Source: an uncultured Rhizobiaceae group bacterium (GTDB taxonomy: Bacteria; Pseudomonadota; Alphaproteobacteria; Rhizobiales; Rhizobiaceae). From it: a DNA stretch of 64,000 nt. The notes beneath the pieces were generated by a model. The model did not search any database. It had not been told where the DNA came from and saw nothing but the letters and a program-made list of their open reading frames with translations. Of the stretch, positions 8,246 through 19,708 are shown in pieces. Both the position numbers and the translations under genes were made by a program. Positions within the stretch are counted from its first letter, which is position 1. Each line of letters starts with the position of its first letter. The stretch lies in NCBI GenBank assembly GCA_937930845.1, contig CALHBJ010000002.1, positions 181,269-245,268 on the forward strand. The letters run 5' to 3'.

Positions 8246-9067
8246 ATGGGAAATAAGAAAAGTCTGCTGGATTACATCGCTGAGTTTGTTGCGGGTCGCC
8301 TGACCTCGCAATCATCAGGCTATGAGCCCTATACACCTTCGTCGCCGGAAATTTTGCAGGAGACCCTGCGGCCCGGCGATGTCTTGCTGGTTGAAGGCAA
8401 TCAGAAAGTATCAGCTGCGATCAAATATCTCACCCAAAGTACATGGTCCCATGCGGCCATTTATGTGGGCGATGCTTTGCCAGAAGCCGAAAGCGGGCGC
8501 GATGAAGACCGGCCACGCCTGATTGAGGTTAATCTGGGAGAAGGATGCGTTGCTGTTCCGCTTAAAAAATACGAGACCTACAACACACGTATCTGCCGCC
8601 CCATTGGCCTGGAAAAACAGGACCGTAATGACCTGGTGAGCTATATGGTCAACAGTCTTGGCCTGGCCTACGACACAAGAAACATTCTTGATCTGGCGCG
8701 ATACCTCATTCCCACGCCGCCGGTGCCCACAAGGTGGCGTAGAAAAATGTTGGCATTTGGATCCGGCAGCCCCACCCGCGCCATCTGTTCCACATTGATT
8801 GCCAAAGCCTATCAATCCATCCGATATCCCATCCTGCCCGACATTGAACGCCTTCCGGAATGCCTCGACTATGATTGTGAATCCTATGCGCGGGCGGAAA
8901 TTCTGCACATCAGGCACCATTCCCTGTTCACCCCCAGAGACTTTGACTTGTCGCCCTATTTTAGGATTGTGAAACCCACGATCGAAACCGGATTTGACTT
9001 CAAGAAATTGCGCTGGGGCAAAACCCATCAAGTGGAAGTTGAGCCGGTGGAGGAACAGGAAACCTGA
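8246..9067 (+). CDS. YiiX/YebB-like NlpC/P60-superfamily cysteine hydrolase
   Basis: The 273-residue protein has the permuted papain-like layout of the YiiX group. 'LRPGDVLLVEG' opens the domain, the catalytic His is H69 in 'WSHAAIYVG', and the catalytic Cys is C181 in 'ICSTLIAKAY'. In this permuted family the His precedes the Cys, as seen here. Relatives act on amide bonds of peptidoglycan or lipids, but the substrate here is unknown. There is no clear signal peptide. It is 88 bp upstream of lepA on the same strand and probably has its own promoter in the AT-rich stretch before 8246. Confidence 0.8.
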   Translation: MGNKKSLLDYIAEFVAGRLTSQSSGYEPYTPSSPEILQETLRPGDVLLVEGNQKVSAAIKYLTQSTWSHAAIYVGDALPEAESGRDEDRPRLIEVNLGEGCVAVPLKKYETYNTRICRPIGLEKQDRNDLVSYMVNSLGLAYDTRNILDLARYLIPTPPVPTRWRRKMLAFGSGSPTRAICSTLIAKAYQSIRYPILPDIERLPECLDYDCESYARAEILHIRHHSLFTPRDFDLSPYFRIVKPTIETGFDFKKLRWGKTHQVEVEPVEEQET

Positions 9068-9155
9068 CCATCGGCAAGGTGCCAGGCGGGTGCGAAAATC
9101 ACATCGCGACCAAACATGCTCTTGCGGCCTCCAAGGATGGTGCTAAACAGCCCCC

Positions 9156-10961
9156 ATGAGCACACCACTTTCAAACATTCGCAATTTCTCCATCGTTGCG
9201 CATATCGATCATGGCAAGTCGACGCTTGCTGACCGCCTCATTCAAATGTGCGGTGGCCTTGCTGAACGCGAGATGTCCGAGCAGGTGCTCGACAATATGG
9301 ATATCGAGCGCGAGCGCGGCATCACCATCAAGGCACAAACGGTGCGCTTGCCCTATCGGGGGCATGATGGACAGGACTATATCCTCAATCTCATCGATAC
9401 GCCCGGTCATGTGGACTTCGCTTACGAAGTATCGCGTTCGCTTTCGGCCTGTGAAGGGTCGCTGCTGGTGGTGGATGCTTCCCAGGGCGTGGAAGCGCAG
9501 ACATTGGCAAATGTATATCAGGCCATCGACAATGATCATGAGATTGTCACTGTTCTCAACAAGATCGATCTTCCTGCCGCCGAGCCGGAACGGGTAAAGG
9601 CGCAGATTGAAGAAGTCATCGGTCTCGATGCATCGGATGCGGTGGAGATTTCCGCAAAAACCGGCCTGGGCATGGAGGACGTTCTCGAAGCAATCGTCAA
9701 ACGCCTGCCACCGCCCCAGGGCGGCGAACGGGATGCGCCGCTAAAAGCGCTTTTGGTCGACAGCTGGTACGATGCTTATCTTGGCGTCATCGTTCTCGTG
9801 CGTGTGATAGATGGCGAGCTGCGCAAGGGGCAGAGCATTCGCATGATGGGCACCGATGCCAAACACCCGGTCGACCGGGTGGGGGTAATTTCGCCCAAAC
9901 TGGTTGAAGTTGAAAGTCTTGGGCCGGGCGAGATTGGTTTCATTACCGCTTCGATCAAAGAAGTTGCAGACACCCGCGTTGGCGACACGATCACCGAAGA
10001 TAAACGCCAGACGGCGGAGGCCTTGCCGGGCTTTAAACCGGCACAGCCGGTTGTTTTTTGCGGCTTGTTCCCCGTTGACGCCGCAGACTTTGAAGATTTG
10101 CGCTCTGCTGTTGGCAAACTGCGCCTCAATGATGCGAGCTTTTCCTATGAAATGGAATCGTCAGCCGCGTTGGGCTTTGGTTTCCGCTGCGGTTTTTTGG
10201 GTCTGCTCCATCTGGAGATTATTCAGGAGCGGCTTGAACGCGAGTTTGATCTCGACCTGATCGCAACGGCCCCGTCGGTTGTCTATAAGATGCAAATGCG
10301 CGATGGCAGCGAACTTCAACTGCACAATCCAGCCGACATGCCCGATGTGATGAAGATCGAAGAGATCCACGAACCGTGGATCAAGGCGACAATATTGACC
10401 CCGGATGAATATCTGGGCCCGATTCTAAAACTATGTCAGGACCGGCGTGGCATCCAGACCAACCTCACTTATGTGGGCACCCGGGCCATGCTGGAATATG
10501 ATTTGCCGCTCAACGAGGTCGTTTTCGATTTTTATGACCGGTTGAAGTCAATTTCCAGGGGCTATGCGTCCTTTGACTATCAGATTTCAGACTACCGCGA
10601 TGGCGATCTGGTGAAGCTGTCGGTTCTGGTCAACGGCGACCCGGTCGATGCCCTTTCGATGCTCGTCCACCGCAGCGCCGCCACAAGCCGTGGGCGGGTG
10701 ATGTGTGAAAAGCTCAAAGAGCTGATCCCCAAACATCTGTTTAAAATTCCAATTCAGGCTGCCATTGGCGGCAATGTGATTGCCCGCGAAACCATCTCGG
10801 CCATGCGCAAGGACGTGACTGCCAAATGTTATGGTGGCGATGCCAGCCGCAAACGCAAACTGCTGGATAAGCAAAAAGCCGGTAAGAAGAAAATGCGCCA
10901 GTTCGGTAAGGTGGAAATACCCCAATCGGCATTTATTGATGCCCTGAAAATGGGTGACTGA
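9156..10961 (+). CDS. lepA: Elongation factor 4 (back-translocating GTPase LepA)
   Basis: LepA is a ribosome-associated GTPase that acts on stalled or pretranslocation ribosomes. At 601 residues the protein has normal length. The G1 loop is in '[14 protein letters not shown]', G2 in 'ERGITIKAQ', G3 in 'DTPGHVDF' and G4 in 'NKIDLP'. The EF-G-like domains and the LepA-specific C-terminus ('[26 protein letters not shown]') follow in order. Translation starts at the ATG at 9156. Nothing unusual is seen. Confidence 0.98.
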   Translation: MSTPLSNIRNFSIVAHIDHGKSTLADRLIQMCGGLAEREMSEQVLDNMDIERERGITIKAQTVRLPYRGHDGQDYILNLIDTPGHVDFAYEVSRSLSACEGSLLVVDASQGVEAQTLANVYQAIDNDHEIVTVLNKIDLPAAEPERVKAQIEEVIGLDASDAVEISAKTGLGMEDVLEAIVKRLPPPQGGERDAPLKALLVDSWYDAYLGVIVLVRVIDGELRKGQSIRMMGTDAKHPVDRVGVISPKLVEVESLGPGEIGFITASIKEVADTRVGDTITEDKRQTAEALPGFKPAQPVVFCGLFPVDAADFEDLRSAVGKLRLNDASFSYEMESSAALGFGFRCGFLGLLHLEIIQERLEREFDLDLIATAPSVVYKMQMRDGSELQLHNPADMPDVMKIEEIHEPWIKATILTPDEYLGPILKLCQDRRGIQTNLTYVGTRAMLEYDLPLNEVVFDFYDRLKSISRGYASFDYQISDYRDGDLVKLSVLVNGDPVDALSMLVHRSAATSRGRVMCEKLKELIPKHLFKIPIQAAIGGNVIARETISAMRKDVTAKCYGGDASRKRKLLDKQKAGKKKMRQFGKVEIPQSAFIDALKMGD

Positions 10962-11119
10962 CCCAAACGCTACCCGGACCAAACCCAATTGGTGGATCGG
11001 TAACTTGCGCCGAGCCTGGTGCTTGTTCCGCTTGATTGGACTTACGAGATTTGTCGCCGATGTTTCGCAAGACAATGGCACCCGCCCTTAAAGGTGAGGA
11101 CGAATAAGCGCTAATTGCA

Positions 11120-12145
11120 TTAAGCTTTGCCGGTTTTGGCCCTGTGCCAGTCCCAGGCCGATGCAACAATCGCTTCCAGCGATTCATACCGTGGCTTCCA
11201 GCCGAGCAATTCTCGCGCCAGCGCCGCGTTGGCAACAACATTGGGCAGATCACCTGGACGCCTTTTTTCAACCCGCCATGGAACAGCTAAGCCTGTTACC
11301 TCTTCGACGGAATTGATCACTTCCCTGACCGAATATCCCTGCTCACTGCCAAGATTGAAAATCTTGCCCCGGGCGCCGAACTCAAGGTGGCGCAGAGCTG
11401 CCAAATGGGCGCTGGCAATGTCTGATACATGCACAAAATCGCGGACACAGGTGCCGTCACGGGTGGCATAGTCGTCGCCAAAAACCGGGAGATCTTTGTT
11501 CTTTCCCTTCACCACGTCGAGCACCAGAGGAATAAGATTGTTTTCCGGCCGGTAACCACCCCCATGCAGACAGTCGGTGTCGCCTCCCGCAACATTGAAA
11601 TAGCGCAGGGCCACCCATCTCAATTTATCGCTGGTTTCAAATGCCGCCAACAACTGTTCACCTTCCAGTTTGGATTGGCCATAAGGGTTGGCTGGCGCAA
11701 GTGTCGCCGTCTCGTCGAGGGAGTTTCCCGGACTGTCCCCATAAACAGCTGCAGAAGACGAATAGATGATTGTGTCGATACCGACATCTGCCATGGCTTG
11801 AAGAACGTTGCGCGTGCCAAGGACATTGATGCGCTCATATTTCTGCGGATTGGCAACGGACTCGGTTACCGAACAGACCGCAGCGAGATGCATCACGGCA
11901 ATGGGTTGGTGGAGTTCAAATGCTGCCCGAAGCGCCGATGGGTCATTGATATCTCCAACCACCAGTGGGCCCCATTTGGCGGCCAGCTCGTTGCCCGCGG
12001 ATAAATCATCATAGGCAACGGGCCGGTAACCCGCCTCAAAAAGCGCTTTGCACACATGGGCCCCAATATAGCCGGCCCCTCCTGTCACCAGAACGGATGG
12101 GGAAGAACCACCCCGCACTTTATGAATTGGCGGTGGCAAATCCAT
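11120..12145 (-). CDS. galE: UDP-glucose 4-epimerase
   Basis: This extended short-chain dehydrogenase of 341 residues would interconvert UDP-glucose and UDP-galactose using bound NAD. The dinucleotide loop is 'VTGGAGYIGAHV', the catalytic Ser region is 'YSSSAAVYG', and the YxxxK pair is in 'NPYGQSKLEGE'. The GalE-type segment 'RYFNVAGGD' and the substrate part 'YATRDGTCVRDFVHVSDIA' follow. Its ATG directly abuts the stop codon of the upstream decarboxylase gene (TAG|ATG), so the two are translated from one mRNA. Together they supply sugar nucleotides for cell-surface polysaccharides. Confidence 0.92.
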   Translation of the reverse strand: MDLPPPIHKVRGGSSPSVLVTGGAGYIGAHVCKALFEAGYRPVAYDDLSAGNELAAKWGPLVVGDINDPSALRAAFELHQPIAVMHLAAVCSVTESVANPQKYERINVLGTRNVLQAMADVGIDTIIYSSSAAVYGDSPGNSLDETATLAPANPYGQSKLEGEQLLAAFETSDKLRWVALRYFNVAGGDTDCLHGGGYRPENNLIPLVLDVVKGKNKDLPVFGDDYATRDGTCVRDFVHVSDIASAHLAALRHLEFGARGKIFNLGSEQGYSVREVINSVEEVTGLAVPWRVEKRRPGDLPNVVANAALARELLGWKPRYESLEAIVASAWDWHRAKTGKA

Positions 12146-13117
12146 CTATGCCAGGGATGGGGTTAAAATGTTCTGGAAATAGGCAATGGTCTTCTCCAGA
12201 CCATCTTCGAGCGCAATATTTGGGTTCCACTTTAATTGCTCGCGCGCCAGTGCGATATCGGGTTGGCGCTGCCGTGGATCATCCTTAGGCAATGGCTTGA
12301 CCACGATCTTTGATCTGGAACCGGTTTTCGCAATGACCTTTTCGGCCAGTTGGCGGATGGTGAATTCATCGGGATTTCCCAGATTGACCGGCCCGGTAAA
12401 CCCTTTAGGTGTTTCCATAAGCGCGATCAGACCATCAATAAGATTGTCCACATAACAAAATGAACGCGACTGGCTGCCATCACCATATAGCGTGATGTCC
12501 TGGCCTTTCAGCGCTTGCACGATGAAATTGGAAACGACCCGCCCATCGGCCTGGTCCATGCGCGGACCATAAGTATTGAATATCCGGGCAACCTTGATGT
12601 CGAGATCGTGCTGGCGCTGAAAGTCAAAAAACAAAGTCTCAGCGCACCGCTTCCCCTCATCATAGCACGAGCGCGGCCCCACAGGGTTCACATTGCCCCA
12701 ATAACTCTCAGGCTGGGGGTGAACGATAGGGTCACCATATACTTCACTGGTGGAAGATTGCAGGATCCGACAGTTCAGGGCTTTTGCCAGGTCCAGCATG
12801 TTGATTGCCCCAAGTACGCTGGTTTTGACTGTTTTCACCGGGTCATACTGATAATGAATGGGTGAGGCCGGGCACGCCAGATTGTATATTTCATCAACTT
12901 CCACATTCAGCGGCCGGCACACATCGTGGTCCAGGAAACTGAAATCTGCGTTATTGCCCAAATGGGCAATATTATCGATCGAGCCGGTAAACAGATTGTC
13001 GACGCACACAACCTGGTGCCCTTGTTCCAACAGCCGATCAATCAGATGCGAACCCAAAAAGCCGGCTCCACCAGTCACGAGTATGCGCCGACGTTCTTTA
13101 GTCATTGGTGTGGACAT
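12146..13117 (-). CDS. UDP-glucuronic acid decarboxylase (UDP-xylose synthase type)
   Basis: The 323-residue NAD-dependent enzyme belongs to the extended SDR group. Signatures are '[17 protein letters not shown]', '[12 protein letters not shown]', 'STSEVYGDP', and the UXS-type catalytic segment '[16 protein letters not shown]' with the YxxxK pair. '[10 protein letters not shown]' and '[14 protein letters not shown]' are also as in UXS enzymes. The reaction converts UDP-glucuronate to UDP-xylose. It is the first gene of the two-gene operon with galE. A dTDP-glucose dehydratase is less likely, given the ACPASP and DEGKR motifs. Confidence 0.85.
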   Translation of the reverse strand: MSTPMTKERRRILVTGGAGFLGSHLIDRLLEQGHQVVCVDNLFTGSIDNIAHLGNNADFSFLDHDVCRPLNVEVDEIYNLACPASPIHYQYDPVKTVKTSVLGAINMLDLAKALNCRILQSSTSEVYGDPIVHPQPESYWGNVNPVGPRSCYDEGKRCAETLFFDFQRQHDLDIKVARIFNTYGPRMDQADGRVVSNFIVQALKGQDITLYGDGSQSRSFCYVDNLIDGLIALMETPKGFTGPVNLGNPDEFTIRQLAEKVIAKTGSRSKIVVKPLPKDDPRQRQPDIALAREQLKWNPNIALEDGLEKTIAYFQNILTPSLA

Positions 13118-13457
13118 GATTCTGTTTATCTCAATAGTCGCAGGGATGAGGTGTTCATATTACTCGTTACCCGGCATGGAAAGGGCAATTCATTATAATG
13201 TCGGCCGTGAATAGATAATGCCGAGATGCTCAAAAGCCTTTGTTATTTAAGTGAATTATCTGTTTTAAGCAGCTGTTTATACCCGGCAGGCAGCTAAATT
13301 TTTTAAAAATATCTTCACCCTGTGCGATCTCGCACATCTGAGTTGGATGAATTGGCGCATGGTTGTTTCAAGGACGCAGCAACGTCAGCAAACAATCTTC
13401 CAAGCCGGTGACATGTCGTCACGTTAGGTAAGGAAATCAGCAGCAGGAGAGAACCAA
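13118..13457. other. Divergent intergenic region between the UDP-sugar operon and the BA14K gene
   Basis: These 340 bases hold no open frame worth calling. They must contain the promoters of two divergent units. An AT-rich segment near 13235-13310 is the likeliest place, but no clear -35/-10 pair stands out. A GGAG ribosome-binding site lies just before 13458. Confidence 0.5.
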
Positions 13458-13784
13458 ATGTCTGTTTCAGCTTCCACCAGCAAGACTTCCAAACTTATCA
13501 ATTTTGGCGCAACGGCCCTTGTTGCAGCGACGCTTCTGGCCACTTCATTTTCCACCGATGCATATGCCGGCAAACGCGAACGCTGGATCGCAGGCGGCGT
13601 TGCAGCTGGCATCGTGACAGGCGCGATTATCGCCAACTCCAGAAACCGCGACTATGACGACGATCGCGAAGTTTCCCGCTGGGAACGCCACGTGGATCGC
13701 TGTTACCGCGCCTATCGCAGCTATGACGAGGAAACAGACACCTATATCGACCGTCGCGGCCGCGAACGCCGCTGCCGCAAGTAA
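13458..13784 (+). CDS. BA14K-family small exported protein
   Basis: The protein has 108 residues. An N-terminal hydrophobic stretch ending '...STDAYA|GK' (about residue 37) looks like a cleavable signal peptide. A second glycine/alanine-rich hydrophobic segment ('AGGVAAGIVTGAIIA') follows. The C-terminal 'HVDRCYRAYRSYDEETDTY' plus 'GRERRCR' is the two-cysteine BA14K signature found in Brucella and relatives. The two cysteines could form a periplasmic disulfide. The function of the family is unclear beyond antigenic or lectin-like reports. Confidence 0.75.
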   Translation: MSVSASTSKTSKLINFGATALVAATLLATSFSTDAYAGKRERWIAGGVAAGIVTGAIIANSRNRDYDDDREVSRWERHVDRCYRAYRSYDEETDTYIDRRGRERRCRK

Positions 13785-13982
13785 GCCCGGCAAACGGCAA
13801 CAGTTTAGCTTTAACCTATATGCCCCTATGGATTGAAGCTAATACGGATGGGTCTGCCCGAAAGGGTGGACCCATTTTCGTTGGCGGCACGGCATCGTCT
13901 CCAAAAGACAACCTCATTGACCTTCGCGGGTGCATCGCGCATCAGTTTTACGGGCTGAACAAGTTTGATTCGGAGGCGCAGC

Positions 13983-15629
13983 TTGGGCGTTGCAACGCAA
14001 CTTACCCGGCTTTCACAGCGGGTTATTCTGCTCGAAGGCTATCCCAAGGCTTTGCTGGCGGTATTGGCTGGTGCCGCTTCCGCGGGGGCGCTGGCGCCCT
14101 ATCACCTGTTTCCAATCCTATTTGTCACGTTTCCTATATTCATATGGCTGCTGGACGGGGCAGTGGCACCCGTGGGGTCAACCGCCACAGGCGGCTTGCG
14201 CAATACGCTAAGGCGTGTCTGGCCCGCCTTTAAAGTGGGCTGGCAATTTGGTTTTGGCTATTTCCTGTTCGGATTCTGGTGGGTCGGCAAAGCCTTCCTC
14301 GTTGATGCCGACGAATTCATTTGGCTGTTGCCGATTGCCGTTATTGCCCTGCCCGCAGGGCTTGCGCTGTTCTGGGGCCTGGCAGCTTCGTTGGCACGAT
14401 TTGGCTGGGGCGTTGGCTGGACACGGCTACTGGCGCTTGCCGCGGCTTTGACCTTTTGCGAATGGTTGCGCGGAACCGTGCTGACAGGGCTGCCCTGGAA
14501 TGCCCTTGGTTATGCATTCATGCCATTTCCGGTGATGATGCAAACCTCCGGCCTGATCGGCCTTTACGGAGTCACATTCATAACGGTGCTATGCGCGTCC
14601 GTGGCAGGTATTTGTGTTTTCGGGCGCTACGGTCCAGCCGTCCATATGGTCAGAAGCTTCGTCGCCGCGATGATTTTGATGGTGATGCATGTGGGATATG
14701 GCGCATATGTCCTGTCCACCGCACCAAACGAGTTCCAACCAGATATCCGGTTGCGCATTGTCCAGCCGGCCATCGATCAGCGTGAAAAATGGAAGCCGGA
14801 AAACGAAGCCGCAATCATGGCCGACTACCTGTCGCTTTCCAACACCAATAAAGGCCCCGAAAACGCCTCTGTTGCTGCCTTCAGCCACGTGATTTGGCCA
14901 GAATCGGCGTTTCCCTTCATCTTGACCCAGCGTCGCGACCACCTGGCATCGATCGGCAAACTCTTGCCGCCAACCACAATTTTGCTCACCGGTGCCATGC
15001 GCCTGGATGACACCGGCAATCAGTCAAAGGTCTATAACGCGCTATATGCGATCAACGGCAATGGGGAAATCGTAGCGGCCCGCGACAAGACCCAATTGGT
15101 GCCATTTGGCGAGTTTTTGCCTTTTCAATCCTTCCTTGAAGAACTTGGAATAGAACAGCTTACCCGTTTGCCAGGCGGTTTTACCCATGGCAATCAGCGC
15201 ACAACGGTCACCATACCAGCCACCCCCGCGTTTTTGCCGCTCATTTGTTACGAGATCATCTTTTCGGGCAAGGTTGCAGCTGCAGGACCAAGGCCCCAAT
15301 GGATTGTGAACCTCACAAACGATGCCTGGTTCGGCGCCACCGCCGGGCCCTACCAGCACGCACATCAGGCCACGGTGAGAGCGGTTGAAGAAGGTCTGCC
15401 GGTTGTTCGCGCTGCCAATAATGGCATATCAATGGTGATCGATCCCTATGGCCGCGTGGTGGCCAGTCTCGGTTTGAACCAGCGCGGTGTTGTGGACGCG
15501 CGCCTGCCACAGGCAGCACCCGCGCCCCTATTTGCCAAAACCGGCAATCTGCCGGTTCTGATTTTCATTTGCATCCTATTTGTCATTTTGGTAGTCCTGC
15601 GAAGCGCTAACACCAACAGGTTGCAATAA
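13983..15629 (+). CDS. lnt: Apolipoprotein N-acyltransferase
   Basis: Lnt adds the third acyl chain to lipoproteins in the inner membrane. There are about six hydrophobic segments in the first ~250 residues, then a nitrilase-like periplasmic domain. The triad Glu307 ('WPESAF'), Lys369 ('RDKTQLVPFGEFLPF') and Cys422 ('LICYEIIF') is present, followed by 'NLTNDAWFG' and a C-terminal membrane helix. I prefer the TTG at 13983, since GGAGG lies 8 bases upstream; the TTG at 13965 in the same frame would place that Shine-Dalgarno inside the gene. From the preferred start the protein is 548 residues, normal for the family. Confidence 0.95.
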   Translation: MGVATQLTRLSQRVILLEGYPKALLAVLAGAASAGALAPYHLFPILFVTFPIFIWLLDGAVAPVGSTATGGLRNTLRRVWPAFKVGWQFGFGYFLFGFWWVGKAFLVDADEFIWLLPIAVIALPAGLALFWGLAASLARFGWGVGWTRLLALAAALTFCEWLRGTVLTGLPWNALGYAFMPFPVMMQTSGLIGLYGVTFITVLCASVAGICVFGRYGPAVHMVRSFVAAMILMVMHVGYGAYVLSTAPNEFQPDIRLRIVQPAIDQREKWKPENEAAIMADYLSLSNTNKGPENASVAAFSHVIWPESAFPFILTQRRDHLASIGKLLPPTTILLTGAMRLDDTGNQSKVYNALYAINGNGEIVAARDKTQLVPFGEFLPFQSFLEELGIEQLTRLPGGFTHGNQRTTVTIPATPAFLPLICYEIIFSGKVAAAGPRPQWIVNLTNDAWFGATAGPYQHAHQATVRAVEEGLPVVRAANNGISMVIDPYGRVVASLGLNQRGVVDARLPQAAPAPLFAKTGNLPVLIFICILFVILVVLRSANTNRLQ

Positions 15630-15674
15630 GCTGCAACGGTTTCCCCTTACACATTGCTGAAAATGAGGCTGTAA

Positions 15675-16094
15675 ATGGCGGAAAAGAAAGTCCCAAACCC
15701 CATTGACGTTCATGTGGGAAGCCGCGTGCGATTGCGCCGTACCATGCAGAGCATGAGCCAGGAAAAACTTGGCGAAGCGCTGGGCATTACGTTTCAGCAG
15801 ATCCAGAAATATGAAAAGGGCACCAATCGCATTGGGGCCAGCCGGATGCAGCAGATTTCCGAAGCACTTAAGGTGCCGGTCTCTTTCTTTTTCGAAGATG
15901 CGCCCATGCCGGGCAATGCCGCTGTTGGCATGTCTGAGGCCGGGTCCACTTCCTATGTGGTTGATTTTCTTTCAAGCCCGGAGGGCATACAGCTCAATCG
16001 GGCTTTCGTGCGCATCACCAACCCGGTTCTGCGCCGCAAGGTCATTGATTTGGTGCGTGGACTGGCCGATGAAACCGGGTCGCCGGAAGCCTGA
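15675..16094 (+). CDS. XRE-family helix-turn-helix transcriptional regulator
   Basis: The 139-residue cytoplasmic protein has a Cro/CI-type HTH at about residues 15-70 ('VRLRRTMQSMSQEKLGEALG', 'TFQQIQKYEKGTNRIGASRM'). The C-terminal half is short and helical ('RAFVRITNPVLRRKVIDLVRGL'). The position between lnt and metK is conserved in many Hyphomicrobiales, which supports orthology, though the target genes are not evident here. Confidence 0.88.
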   Translation: MAEKKVPNPIDVHVGSRVRLRRTMQSMSQEKLGEALGITFQQIQKYEKGTNRIGASRMQQISEALKVPVSFFFEDAPMPGNAAVGMSEAGSTSYVVDFLSSPEGIQLNRAFVRITNPVLRRKVIDLVRGLADETGSPEA

Positions 16095-16160
16095 ACATTC
16101 TGCCCGGCTATTGTCGCGCCCCCAAACGTTCAAACGCCACCTGCATATTCCAGCTATTGC

Positions 16161-16189
16161 TTGACATCGTTGGGCCCATTCCCGTAACT
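16161..16189 (+). promoter_or_regulatory. Candidate metK promoter
   Basis: TTGACA at 16161-16166 is a consensus -35 box. A weak -10 (GTAACT, 16184-16189) follows after 17 bp. Initiation about 7 bases later would give a leader of roughly 100 nt before the metK ATG, with GC-rich complementary segments (TTCCG ... CGGAA) close to the start. I could not match the leader to a known SAM riboswitch class. Confidence 0.4.
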
Positions 16190-16299
16190 GCGCCCGTTCA
16201 TACAATGGCGTGTTTGGCTCCCTGCTTGTTGCGCCTTGTTCCTCCTCAGTTTTCCGGGGCCCGGGCGGCGCGGAAGCTCAACTAAGCAAGGGCAGATCC

Positions 16300-17517
<1,218 letters not shown>

Positions 17518-17548
17518 TTTTCATATGAGCAGCAAATAGCGAAGTATC

Positions 17549-17578
17549 AATTCGGGCGTTGGCAACAGCGCCCGAATT
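17549..17578 (+). terminator. Hairpin after metK
   Basis: AATTCGGGCG (17549-17558) pairs perfectly with CGCCCGAATT (17569-17578) across a 10-nt loop. Only a short T-run (CGTTTGG) follows. It lies in the 96-bp gap between metK and trmB. Confidence 0.6.
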
Positions 17579-17613
17579 CGTTTGGGATCCCGGTTTGGGA
17601 AGGCCGATAGCCG

Positions 17614-18321
17614 ATGACTGAAAGCAAACCACTTAAAGCGCGGGCGACCGAAAGCTTTTATGGCCGCCGCAAGGGCCAGCAATTGCGTGGGCGCAAACAG
17701 CGGCTGATGGATGATCTGTTACCCCGGCTCAAACTGGATTTATCGACCCCCGCTTCCAACGACCTGGGCGAATTGTTTCAAGGAAAGCCTGATCAGGTGA
17801 TGCTCGAAATCGGATTTGGCGGTGGGGAACATCTTGCCGGCCAGGCGCGGCAGGCTCCTCATGTGGGCTTTATTGGTGTTGAGCCGTTTATCAACGGAAT
17901 GGCCAAGATGCTTGGCCAGATTGACGATGATGATCTAAAAAACGTCCGCCTGTTTGACGATGATGCGTCTTTGATACTGGACTGGCTGCCGGACAATTGC
18001 CTCGACCGGGTTGACCTTCTTTATCCCGACCCCTGGCCCAAAAAACGACACTGGAAGCGCCGCTTCGTCAACGCGCCAAATCTTGATCGTATCGAACGGG
18101 TGCTCAAGCCCGGCGGCCTGTTTCGTTTTGCCTCCGATATCGACACCTATGTGAACTGGACCCTGCAAAATGTAGCGCGTCATTCTTCGCTGAGCTGGCT
18201 GGCAGCCAGCTCAGCCGATTGGAACAATCCGTGGGAAGGCTGGACACGAACCCGCTATGAGGCAAAGGCCATCCGCGAAGGCAGGCCGCCGGCATATCTA
18301 AGGTTTGAAAAATCCAAATAA
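17614..18321 (+). CDS. trmB: tRNA (guanine-N7)-methyltransferase
   Basis: TrmB methylates G46 of tRNAs with SAM. The 235-residue protein shows '[16 protein letters not shown]' at the start, the SAM-binding loop '[13 protein letters not shown]', '[16 protein letters not shown]', and the family-diagnostic '[17 protein letters not shown]'. The C-terminus '[20 protein letters not shown]' is also typical. It follows metK on the same strand, separated by a hairpin. Confidence 0.96.
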   Translation: MTESKPLKARATESFYGRRKGQQLRGRKQRLMDDLLPRLKLDLSTPASNDLGELFQGKPDQVMLEIGFGGGEHLAGQARQAPHVGFIGVEPFINGMAKMLGQIDDDDLKNVRLFDDDASLILDWLPDNCLDRVDLLYPDPWPKKRHWKRRFVNAPNLDRIERVLKPGGLFRFASDIDTYVNWTLQNVARHSSLSWLAASSADWNNPWEGWTRTRYEAKAIREGRPPAYLRFEKSK

Positions 18322-18348
18322 TTGCGTTTCGGTTCCACACGGGTGAAC

Positions 18349-18897
18349 TTAAAATGCAAACCCGGCCAGATCGACAGGCGTTGTATGATCCCAACTGTCG
18401 CCGGCAAGCGCCAGTACCATGAAATACCGATTGGGCCCTGTGACAATCTCGCGGGTTTGTGCGCCCGTCATCTCAACCAGCGTCAGCGGATTGTGCGCCG
18501 GTACAAAGCCAGCTTGCTGATAAAGTGGATTTTCACCAAACAGAGCCGCAAATCGCGCGGTCGACTGTCGTGCGTCGTCCAAAGCATTGTTCAGCAAGGT
18601 GCGGGCTATGCCCCGGCGTCTAAAGGCGGCCGCCACGGCCACTTCTCCGATTCCAATAATGTCAACGAGCGCCTCACCCATGGTGATGGCACGAAAGCTC
18701 ACTGCAAGATGGCCAACAAGTTGCCCTTCGCCCGATTGGGTCTCCCAGGCCAGATATCTGCGGTGGTGGCGGTTTTGGTAATACGAACGACCGGAAAAGT
18801 CGCTGCGATAGGTATCGGCAATCAATCGTGCAATGGACGTGTTATTGTGTCGGTCGAGCTCAAGTTCCTCAACATATTGATACCGAATGGCTGACAT
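18349..18897 (-). CDS. GNAT-family N-acetyltransferase
   Basis: The 182-residue protein has the acetyl-CoA-binding core 'IGEVAVAAAFRRRGIARTLLNNAL' and the later 'LFGENPLYQQAGFV', typical of GCN5-related acetyltransferases. The substrate is unknown. It faces trmB tail-to-tail with 27 bp between the stop codons. No membrane segment or signal peptide is visible. Confidence 0.8.
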   Translation of the reverse strand: MSAIRYQYVEELELDRHNNTSIARLIADTYRSDFSGRSYYQNRHHRRYLAWETQSGEGQLVGHLAVSFRAITMGEALVDIIGIGEVAVAAAFRRRGIARTLLNNALDDARQSTARFAALFGENPLYQQAGFVPAHNPLTLVEMTGAQTREIVTGPNRYFMVLALAGDSWDHTTPVDLAGFAF

Positions 18898-19167
18898 GGA
18901 TTGCCGCTGTTTCCTTTGTGATCTGAACCCAGATAACCATAGCTCAGGTGATGTAAAAACCCGCGCCGCTTTCTCATAAATTTCACGGGCTGTTCAAATC
19001 TGGCCCGGTTTGATTGAGACTGTGGCTGGTTGCCCAAAAGTCCTATTGATTTGCCATGGGCTTGCGGTGGCTGTTCTGATACATCCAAGTTAAGCCCTGC
19101 AAGCTGTTACACGGCTTGACAGGTTTGAACCTTCCCGGTCAGCCCACGCCTAATATGGAACACACAA

Positions 19168-19695
19168 ATGAGAATTGAAGCGATTCCAGTCGGGGACAAT
19201 CCGCCCCATGATGTAAATGTCATTATCGAAGTGCCTATCGGCGGGGAGCCGATCAAATACGAGATGGACAAGGCCTCGGGTGCCATGTTTGTGGATCGTA
19301 TTCTCTATACCGCCATGCGCTATCCGGGGAATTACGGTTTTGTGCCGCATACGTTGTCTGATGACGGAGATCCACTGGACGTGCTGGTTGCAAATCAGCG
19401 CACACTGGTGCCCGGTGCGGTGATCAATTGTAAGCCAATCGGTGTGCTGTTCATGAAAGACGAGGCGGGTTCCGATGAAAAAATCATTGCGGTTCCTTCC
19501 GATCGCATGACCGCGTCGTTTCAAAATATCAATTCCATCCATGACCTGGCGGAAATTCGATTGAAACAGATCGCCCATTTTTTTGAGCGGTACAAAGATC
19601 TTGAAGACGGCAAATGGGTCAAGATTGACCGGTGGGGCGATGCAAATGAAGCGCGCGACATGATTGCCAAATCCATTGTTGACGGGCAGGCCTGA
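19168..19695 (+). CDS. ppa: Inorganic pyrophosphatase, family I
   Basis: This cytoplasmic enzyme hydrolyses pyrophosphate and pulls biosynthetic reactions forward. The 175-residue length is normal. '[19 protein letters not shown]', '[23 protein letters not shown]' with the metal-binding DDGDPLD motif, and '[17 protein letters not shown]' are diagnostic. A TTGACA lies at 19116-19121, but I see no matching -10. Confidence 0.97.
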   Translation: MRIEAIPVGDNPPHDVNVIIEVPIGGEPIKYEMDKASGAMFVDRILYTAMRYPGNYGFVPHTLSDDGDPLDVLVANQRTLVPGAVINCKPIGVLFMKDEAGSDEKIIAVPSDRMTASFQNINSIHDLAEIRLKQIAHFFERYKDLEDGKWVKIDRWGDANEARDMIAKSIVDGQA

Positions 19696-19708
19696 AAATG
19701 ATCCTGCG

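Noticed and set aside
16210..16299. Upstream extension of metK
   Set aside because: The extra 30 residues are not MetK-like and lie in the leader downstream of the candidate promoter.
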